Assembly (NCBI GenBank): GCA_027066455.1
Contig: JAMONT010000053.1
Span: forward strand, 1 to 34,178
DNA from: Candidatus Altimarinota bacterium
GTDB taxonomy: Bacteria; Patescibacteriota; Gracilibacteria; BD1-5; UBA6164
Direction of reading: 5' to 3'
DNA: 34,178 bases
Shown here: one piece after another, positions 28,436 through 34,178 of the stretch
Position numbering within the stretch: the stretch's first letter is position 1
Layout: each line of letters starts with the position of its first letter
Position numbers and translations under genes: made by a program
The notes under the pieces: model-generated
Told to the model about the DNA's origin: nothing
The model's database searches: none
The model's input: only the letters and a program-made list of their open reading frames with translations

Positions 28436-29995
28436 ATGCAGGAATTTAAAAACTTTTATTTTGAAAATTATGAATTTGACTTAAAAACTTTTGTAGCAAA
28501 ATTTTATTATAGTTTTGATAAAAAAGAAATTTTTGTTGAAGAAATAAATTTTGAATGCGAAGATTTTGCGAAGAGAAAAAATTTGAATTTTAAAATAATA
28601 GAAAATTTATTATTTCATCTTTTTATTTCTCTTTGAATAAGTTACTATAAATTATTTCCTAAAAGTAAAATAATTTTAGAAAAATGAAATTTTGATGAAG
28701 AGCAAATAAAATTTTGGAAAAAATTTTATCTTAATTGACTTTGAGAATTTTTATATGTAAATAAATTGGAACCGAAAATAATTTTTACCCTCTCTCCTGC
28801 ACTTAACAGTATGACCCATAAAGGGCTGAAATCCTTTTTATCTATTAATGAGAAAGGGGCTATAAAAAAAGAAAAAAATCAAGTAGACAATGTAGACAAA
28901 ATAAAAAAATGAGTTGTCTACTGAAATATCTGAGAAAAATTTTTAGTTCCTATTTGATGAGGAAAAGACTCTATTGTGTCTATAGAATTATTAAGACAAG
29001 CTTGAAAAAATTTTGATACTTTTGTGTTTTGAAAAATGGATAAAATAAAAAGGAATTGTATAAAAATTTCAGGAAAAAAAAATTTGTTTGTGTCTAGAAA
29101 ATTGTCCAAAAATTTATTTGAATTAAATAAAAAAGGATATTATAATTGACATGTTCCAATAACTGGAATTATAACTTTTGTTTTAGAAGTTGTTGCATAT
29201 TTATATGATTATAAATATTTAGTTTTATCTAATGAAAAATCTGCAAATTTTTGAAATACTGTTTACAGATGAATAAAAATAAATCATCAATATTCAAAAA
29301 GTTTGGAATTTGAAAAAGATTTAAAAGATTATGTATGAAAATATATGAATCCTGAAGTTAAATATTTTTCACTTTTAAGATGAATGTATGAATATAAAAT
29401 TGCAGAATTATTTGCAAAATTATGAAAAAAATATTTTAAAGTTTTTTCTAGTTGTAATGGTAATTTTAAGATTTTAAATCCCCCTATCCCTAACCCTTTC
29501 CCCCCAAGGGAGAAAGGGGATAATAAATATGAAATAATAAAAAAAGAAAATAAAATTTGGTGTAATGATTGTTCAAAATGTGCTTTTGTTTATTCTATTT
29601 TGTCTAGTTTTTTGTCTAGACAAGAGTTGTCTACTATCTTTGGGGAAGACCTATATAATAAGAAAAGCTTAGTAGACATTTTTGAAGAACTTGCTGGAAT
29701 TTCTTGACATAAACCACTTGAATGTGTTGGAGAATCAAGTGAAATAATTGTTTCAAATTATAAATATTTAAAAAATTTGAAATCTGAAAATTTGAAAATT
29801 CCAGAATATTTAAAAATTTTTGAAGAAAAAGTTATTTGAAAAATTTATAAGCAAATGCGAAGGAAGTGCGAAGAAAAAAAAATAGAAGGAAATTTAGAAA
29901 AATATTTTGAAAATTTGGAAAAAGAGTTATTAAAAGTTTCTGATAATGATTTGATACCAGAAGAAGTAAAAAGGGAAGTTTTGGGGAATATTTAG
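28436..29995 (+). CDS. MurL-like UDP-MurNAc-L-Ala-L-Glu epimerase
   Basis: 519 residues, ATG at 28436, TAG at 29993-29995. Signature pieces: a PP-loop VPIGGGKDSIVSIELLRQ (about 170-188), the central SNEKSANFGNT block, YFSLLRGMYEYKIAELFAKL, FSSCN, IWCNDCSKCAFVYSIL and GHKPLECVGESSE. This set matches MurL, the ATP-dependent enzyme described from Xanthomonas that epimerises the terminal L-Glu of UDP-MurNAc-L-Ala-L-Glu to D-Glu for peptidoglycan. That gives D-Glu without MurI. It is longer than MurL (about 450). The excess maps to in-frame repeat insertions: TGCGAAG pairs at both ends, palindromic elements at about 118-148 and 349-361, and TAGACAA pairs. Alternative: another PP-loop ATPase of unknown substrate. 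Confidence 0.75.
28556..28573. repeat. TGCGAAG pair inside the murL-like gene (5')
   Basis: TGCGAAG at 28556 and 28567, 11-nt period, read as ECEDFAKR. Confidence 0.55.
28788..28879. repeat. Composite palindromic element inside the murL-like gene
   Basis: The left arm CCCTCTCTCCTG and right arm GAGAAAGGGGCTATAAAA match the dnaE copy, but the middle is replaced by about 50 bases containing AAAGGGCTGAAATCCTTTT, a different hairpin. Read in-frame as TLSPALNSMTHKGL, then KSFLSINEKGAIKKEKN. The EKGA(I/T)KKEKN end is shared with DnaE. Confidence 0.7.
28884..28899. repeat. TAGACAA tandem pair
   Basis: TAGACAA at 28884-28890 and 28893-28899 (9-nt period), read as VDNVDK directly after the palindromic element. 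An inverted TTGTCTAC follows at about 28914. Confidence 0.55.
29480..29519. repeat. GC-rich palindromic element inside the murL-like gene (second)
   Basis: CCCCCTATCCCTAACCC, TTTCCCCCC and AAGGGAGAAAGGGG, read in-frame as PPIPNPFPPREKGDNK (about 349-364). The REKG part is in the same frame as the REKG of the dnaE element. Confidence 0.7.
29602..29634. repeat. Triple GTCTAG/C motif
   Basis: GTCTAG at 29602 and 29614 (12-nt period) and GTCTAC at 29629 (15 nt later), read as LSSFLSRQELST in the murL-like gene. Confidence 0.55.
29856..29873. repeat. TGCGAAG pair inside the murL-like gene (3')
   Basis: TGCGAAG at 29856 and 29867, 11-nt period, read as MRRKCEE, a different frame from the 5' copy. 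Confidence 0.55.
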
Positions 29996-30021
29996 AAAAT
30001 ACAGAAGATTTAAACTCTCTG

Positions 30022-30050
30022 TTGACAAAAAAATAAAAAAATTTTAATTT
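30022..30050 (+). promoter_or_regulatory. Promoter of the 244-aa membrane protein
   Basis: TTGACA (30022-30027), a 17-base spacer and TAATTT (30045-30050), 15 bases before the ATG. Perfect -35, weak -10. Confidence 0.45.
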
Positions 30051-30064
30051 TTAAAAAAAATATT

Positions 30065-30799
30065 ATGAATACATTTATAGAAGAGTTAAAGAAATTTTCT
30101 AAGGAAAACTGGTGGATTTATTTACTGTTTATTTTTGCTTTAGTTTTTGTTATTTATAGCTGAAAATGAAATATTTTAGAAATAATTCTTTTGTTTTTTG
30201 CTAATTTTGTTGCAAATATTGCAATAATGGCTATGCAATCTAATTATACAGAAAAAAAGAATAAAATTTGAGCAATTTTTCAAGTTTCAGCAACTTTGAT
30301 TTTTATTGTTTTATGAGTTTATTGAATGATTTATTTAGATAGATTTCAATATATTATTTGGCAAGTTGCTTATACTATCTCAGCAATAAAAGCATTTTCT
30401 TATTATAATTTTTGAAAAGATTTAAAGTTTTTTAATTCATATTTTTTAATTTTTATAAATATAGTTTTTTTGATTATTTTTTATAAATACTTTTTTTCTT
30501 GAAATTTGGTTTGAATTATTTCTTGAACAGATTTAACAGCTAAGAATTTTTCTAGTTTATCAGATTTATTACTTTGAATTTGATTTAGTTTTTCTTCAAC
30601 TTGATTTGTAATGTTAAATGACAGAAAAAGATATTTTACAATATTATCTTGAACTTGGTTAATAGTTATTTGAGCTTTAGTTTGAGTAGTTTCTAGTTAC
30701 TTTTTATGAGCAATTGATGGAATTGCTTTATGATATTTTATTTTAACTTCAACTGTATGAATATTTTATTTAAAATTACTTAAAAAATATTTTGGATAA
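30065..30799 (+). CDS. Polytopic membrane protein, 244 aa
   Basis: ATG at 30065, TAA at 30797-30799. Seven or eight hydrophobic helices begin after a short amphipathic start (MNTFIEELKKFSKENWWIYL). Size, helix number and aromatic-rich pattern (WQVAYTISAIKAFSYYNFGK, WLIVIGALVGVVSSYFLWAI) recall PnuC-like vitamin-precursor transporters, but the diagnostic PnuC motifs are not clear, so this is a weak analogy. TGA Gly codons are frequent in the helices. It is preceded by its own promoter and followed by a tandem repeat. Confidence 0.6.
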
Positions 30800-30800
30800 A

Positions 30801-30883
30801 GTTTCCAAAATTTGGAATAAAAATAGAAAAAGTTTCCAAAATTTGGAATAAAAATAGAAAAAGTTTTGAAAATTTATAAAAAA
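30801..30883. repeat. 31-bp tandem repeat, two full copies plus a degenerate third
   Basis: Identical 31-base units start at 30801 and 30832, each holding the palindrome TTCCAAAATTTGGAA; a diverged third copy begins at 30863 and merges into the promoter of the next gene. Confidence 0.8.
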
Positions 30884-30893
30884 TTGTTATAAT
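30866..30893 (+). promoter_or_regulatory. Promoter of the DUF4143-type ATPase gene
   Basis: TTGAAA (30866-30871), a 16-base spacer and a perfect TATAAT (30888-30893). The repeated TTCCAAAATTTGGAA palindromes directly upstream could be activator or repressor sites. Confidence 0.55.
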
Positions 30894-30923
30894 ATATATT
30901 ATATATTTTTTTATAAAAAAATT

Positions 30924-32150
30924 ATGTTAGAGAATATTTTAAATTATTCAGAGAACTTATTAAAATCAGTTAATTTTTCTTTTAAAAGAAAATATTATAA
31001 AAAAATTAAAAATCTTTTAAATAATGATGAAAAAATTATTTGAATTTTTTGAAAAAGATGAGTTTGAAAAACTTATTTAAGTTTGCAATTATTAAAAGAA
31101 AAAGGTGGAGTTTATCTACTTGCTCATTCAAATGAAGTAATAAAAAATTCTATTTTTAATATTGTTAAATCTTTAAAAGATAATTTTTGATATAATTTTT
31201 TTGTTATAGATGAAATTCATAAATATCCAAATTGGCAACTTGAACTGAAAAATATTTATGATTTAATACCAGATATTAATTTAATTATCTCAGGAAGTTC
31301 AAAAGTAAGTATTGAAAAATCTAAAGTGGATTTATCTAGAAGAATTTATTTTGAATATTTTGATGTTTTAGATTTTGCAGAATTTTTAGAATTTAATTCT
31401 TTAAAATCAAAAAGAATTGAAATTGAAAAAGTTTTTGATCCAGTTTATGTAAATAATTTAATTAAATCTTTTGATTTTGATATTTTAAAATATTGGGATA
31501 TTTATAAAAATTATGGAGCTTATCCTTTTTGAAAAAAGCTATCTAATAAAGTTATTTTTCAAAAAATTCAATCAATCATAGATATTTCTATTTATGAAGA
31601 TTTACCTGTTGTTTTAGATATTGATAATGAATTATTAAAAAAATTAAAAAAATTTTTGATAATTATTTCAGATTCTCCTGTTTTTGAACTGAATGCAAAA
31701 AATATTATAGAAGAATTAGCTATTGATAAAAATGATTATTATGCTATTTTAGAAGCTTTAGAAAGAATTTGATTAATAAATATTATTAAAAATTTTTCAA
31801 GTAAATCTTTTAATCATAATAGAGTTTTTAAAAAAATTTTATTTTCAGATTGAAACCTAAGAGCAAGTTTTTCTTCTTTATTTGAAGAAAGAATTGTTTG
31901 ATGAATTAGAGAAGATTTTTTTGTAAATTTTATCATAAATAATTATTTAGAACTTTTTTGGTCACCAAATTCTGATTTTAAAGTAAAAATAAATAATATA
32001 TTTTATACTTTTGAAATTTGAGGAAAAAATAAAAAAATAAAAACTAAATATTTAGAAGAAAATAATTTATATTTGGTTTTAGATAATATAAAATTTATGG
32101 AAAATAAAAAAATTCCTTTATTTATTTTTTGAATGCTAAAAAATTCTTAA
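30924..32150 (+). CDS. AAA_14/DUF4143-type P-loop ATPase
   Basis: 408 residues, ATG at 30924, TAA at 32148-32150. Walker A GKRGVGKT (about 43-50, its Gly partly TGA), Walker B FFVIDEIHKYPNWQLELKNI, and the IISGSSKVSIEK sensor block, then YFEYFDVLDFAEFLEF, the LRPLSFxEFL-like segment of this family. The C-terminal DUF4143 part (about 280-408) has LEALERIGLINII and FEERIVGGIREDFF. These ATPases are widespread in archaea and CPR bacteria; function is unknown, with toxin-like or mobile-element links proposed for relatives. It keeps a promoter of its own and lies ten bases before dnaG. Confidence 0.85.
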
Positions 32151-32160
32151 CAAAAAAAAT

Positions 32161-33819
32161 ATGTCTATAGTAGAAGAATTAGAAGCAAATATTGATATTG
32201 TAGAACTGGTTTCTAGATATACAAGTTTAAAAAAAGCTGGAGTTAATCATAAAGCACTTTGTCCTTTTTCTGGGCATAATGAAAAAACTCCTAGTTTTAT
32301 GGTGTCTCCAACAAAACAACTTGCATATTGTTTCTGATGTCATAGAGGTTGAGGGCCTGTAAAATTTGTTATGGATATTGAAAATTGTGAATTTAGAGAA
32401 GCAATTGAAATATTGTCAAATATTACTTGAGTGAAATTAAAATGATATGATATTAAGGCTGAAACTTTCAAAAAAAATCTTTATTCTCTTTATAAAGATG
32501 CAACAAAATATTATAGTGAAAGTTTGAAAAAATACCCAAAAATAATGGAATATCTTACAAATAGAGCTATAACTGAACAATCAATAAAAGATTTTTCTAT
32601 TTGATTTTCTGATTCAGGATTAGAACTTTATAATTATTTGAAATGAAAATGATATACAGATGAACAAATGGAAGAATCAACAATTTTTTTGAATGTTAAG
32701 CAGAGAAAAGATAAATTTTTAAATAGAGTAATTTTTCCAATTAAAAATAATAGATGAGATATTATTGCTTTTACTGGGAGAATTGTTGGAGCTTGAGAAC
32801 CAAAATATTTGAATTCTCCAGCTTCTAAAATTTATGATAAATCTACAATTTTATATTGACTTTTTGAAGCAAAAAGATCTATTGCAAAGCAAGATTTTAT
32901 TATAGTTTGTGAAGGTCAAGTTGATGTAATTTCTCTTCATAGAGCAGGTTTTAATAATTCTGTAGCCATTTCAGGAACAGCTTTAACAGAAAAACATATA
33001 AGATTTATAAAAAGATTAACTCATAAAATTTATCTTTGTTTTGATAATGATGGGGCTTGAGAAAAAGCTACAAAATTAAGTCTTGATTTACTTAAAAATT
33101 CTTGATTTGAAATAAAAATAATTGATTTATGAAAATATGATGATCCTGATGATTTTATTATTTCTAAATCTGATTTTAATGAAAATATAAAAAATGCTTT
33201 AACACCGATTTGATATTACATAAAAAAATCAAAATTTGACTTGAATTCTATAGATGAAAAGAAAAAATTATTAGAAATTTTACTTCAAATTTTGAAAAAT
33301 TATTCTGATAAAATAGTTGTTGATTTTTATTTAAAAGAAATTTCTAAAAAACTTGATATTAGTTTAGATTTGGTTTATTTGGAATATAATAAGACAAAAA
33401 TAAAAAGATGATTAGAAGAAAGAAATTCTATAAAAAAATCAAAATATGAAGCAGAAGATTTTTTAATTGCCTATATTTTGAATGATTTTAAATTTTTAAA
33501 TTATTTAGGAGAAAAATTAATTTTAAAAGAAAAAATTTGAATTAATTTAGGAAAGTTATTTGAATTTAAGGAAATTTTTTTAGAAAAAATTGATTTGGAA
33601 AATAAAGAAAAATATAGAGCTTTAGCTTTTAAAATTTGAGAAGAACAAGAACATGAAACAGAAGAAAAAATAAAAATTAATTTTGAAAAATTAACTGAAA
33701 AATATAATAAAAATTTAGTAAAAGTAGAAGAAAAAATATTGAAAAATAAAATAAAATTATGAGATAATGAGGCTTTTTTAGAATATAATGAGTTGCAAAA
33801 GAAGTTGAAAAGTATGTAA
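32161..33819 (+). CDS. dnaG: DNA primase DnaG
   Basis: 552 residues, ATG at 32161, TAA at 33817-33819. It makes RNA primers for replication. N-terminal CHC2 zinc finger: ALCPFSGHNEKTPSFMVSP and AYCFGCHRGGGPVKFV, the Gly after CF and one of the GG being TGA. The ligands Cys-His-Cys-Cys are present, but two extra residues (SG) separate CPF from His. Catalytic core: RVIFPIKNNRGDIIAFTGRI and KYLNSPASKIYDKSTILYGL, and the TOPRIM blocks VCEGQVDVISLHRAG (Glu about 251) and LCFDNDGAGEKA (about 292-303). The C-terminal helicase-interaction region is helical and Lys-rich. dnaE is also in this window. Confidence 0.95.
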
Positions 33820-33835
33820 ATTTACAAGGAAATAT

Positions 33836-33857
33836 ACAAGGGGCTAAAGCCCCTTGT
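33836..33857. repeat. CAAGGGGCTAAAGCCCCTTG hairpin after dnaG
   Basis: A perfect nine-bp GC-rich stem (33836-33844 with 33849-33857) and a TAAA loop. The same hairpin, slightly degraded, is in direct repeat copy A (14774-14793), and a relative (AAAGGGCTGAAATCC) sits in the murL-like gene. It may terminate dnaG but has no T-run. Confidence 0.65.
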
Positions 33858-33903
33858 TGATGAACTAATTTTATGAAAATAATAATATAAAAATGAATAT
33901 TAT

Positions 33904-33930
33904 AAACAAAGGTTTTATATTTCTTTGTTT
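33904..33930. terminator. Weak terminator between dnaG and the methyltransferase-like gene
   Basis: AAACAAAG/CTTTGTTT stem with an 11-base loop and a following T-rich tract. It ends two bases before the stop of the minus-strand gene, so it could serve both convergent genes. Confidence 0.5.
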
Positions 33931-33931
33931 T

Positions 33932-34178
33932 TTATTTTTTTATAAAATTTTCACATCTAAAAATATAGGCTCTAGGAAAATTTAAAAAGCAAGATTTTAT
34001 TATTATTTTTGAGAAATTATCTAAAAGCATTTTTTCAAAATTTTTAAAATATGAAAACTGGATAAATAGGGAATCTTTGTGAAAAAAATCAGGTAAAAAT
34101 TCTTTTGTTACATAATAAAAAATATCTAGTGGAAGGGATTTGAAAGGTAAACCAGAAATAATTAAATCTACTTTTTTT
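33932..34178 (-). CDS. SAM-dependent methyltransferase-like protein (PmtA/KsgA-related), 3' part
   Basis: Only the C-terminal 82 residues are in the window; the gene enters from the right edge and ends at the TAA 33932-33934. DLIISGLPFKSLPLDIFYYV, then LFIQFSYFKNFEKMLLDNFS and NFPRAYIFRCENF, match the second half of phospholipid N-methyltransferase/rRNA-adenine-methyltransferase-like proteins (motif IV (S/N)GLP or NLP, then the FVQFTY strand). Substrate cannot be decided without the N-terminal SAM-binding motif. Confidence 0.65.
   Translation of the reverse strand, partial: KKVDLIISGLPFKSLPLDIFYYVTKEFLPDFFHKDSLFIQFSYFKNFEKMLLDNFSKIIIKSCFLNFPRAYIFRCENFIKK

Noticed and set aside
30801-30883. 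CRISPR-like repeat
   Set aside because: Units are directly adjacent without spacers, only two exact copies, and no cas genes are present.

Overview
This window comes from a low-GC (roughly a quarter G+C) bacterium that reads UGA as glycine (translation table 25), which points to Candidatus Gracilibacteria or Absconditabacteria (SR1) of the candidate phyla radiation. Under the standard code almost every gene falls apart. With TGA read as Gly the frames become long, continuous and recognisable: the HflX G1 loop, the DnaG zinc finger, the DnaE catalytic core and the DprA Rossmann fold all need Gly at in-frame TGA codons, while conserved Trp positions use TGG. Coordinates below are given under table 25. 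Shine-Dalgarno sites are essentially absent, and starts are preceded by A/T-rich leaders.

Layout. 1-986: the end of a type I restriction specificity subunit and a small membrane protein. 1243-5263 (minus): a LysM/CHAP wall hydrolase, ribosomal protein L21, tRNA-Gln(TTG), and a large coiled-coil protein with a GGDEF-like palm motif. 5513-8705: HflX GTPase, a small lipoprotein, and a convergent S41 carboxyl-terminal protease. 9060-14699 (plus): a co-directional set of small unknown proteins, a GspF-like-domain membrane protein, a polytopic membrane protein, a 74-residue membrane protein, a PrsW-type intramembrane protease and YebC. 14768-15563: a small gene with its own promoter and operator-like palindrome, flanked by two imperfect direct repeats. 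15654-19736 (minus): dnaE. 20281-25549: a GT4 glycosyltransferase and a 1367-residue S-layer-like protein. 25656-25960: an array of GC-rich palindromic elements. 26035-26891: a divergent Fur-like regulator and Dps-like protein around two Fur boxes. 26954-28033 (minus): dprA. 28436-33819 (plus): a MurL-like epimerase, a membrane protein, a DUF4143-type ATPase and dnaG. 33932-34178 (minus): a partial SAM-methyltransferase-like protein.

Functional themes are replication (dnaE, dnaG), natural transformation (dprA), cell-envelope building and turnover (MurL-like protein, CHAP hydrolase, S-layer protein, glycosyltransferase, CtpA, PrsW) and iron or peroxide response (Fur-like, Dps-like).

The most unusual signal is the dispersed repeat content. 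(i) GC-rich CCCTCTC...GGGAGAAAGGGG palindromic elements lie in-frame inside dnaE and the murL-like gene, and three insertions share one reading frame. (ii) A TAGACAA/TTGTCTA motif occurs in closely spaced tandem pairs inside and outside genes, in a genome that encodes DprA. (iii) A TGCGAAG pair recurs with a fixed 11-nt period. TGA-glycine usage also differs sharply between genes: 21 of 28 Gly codons in hflX against 6 of about 91 in the S-layer gene.
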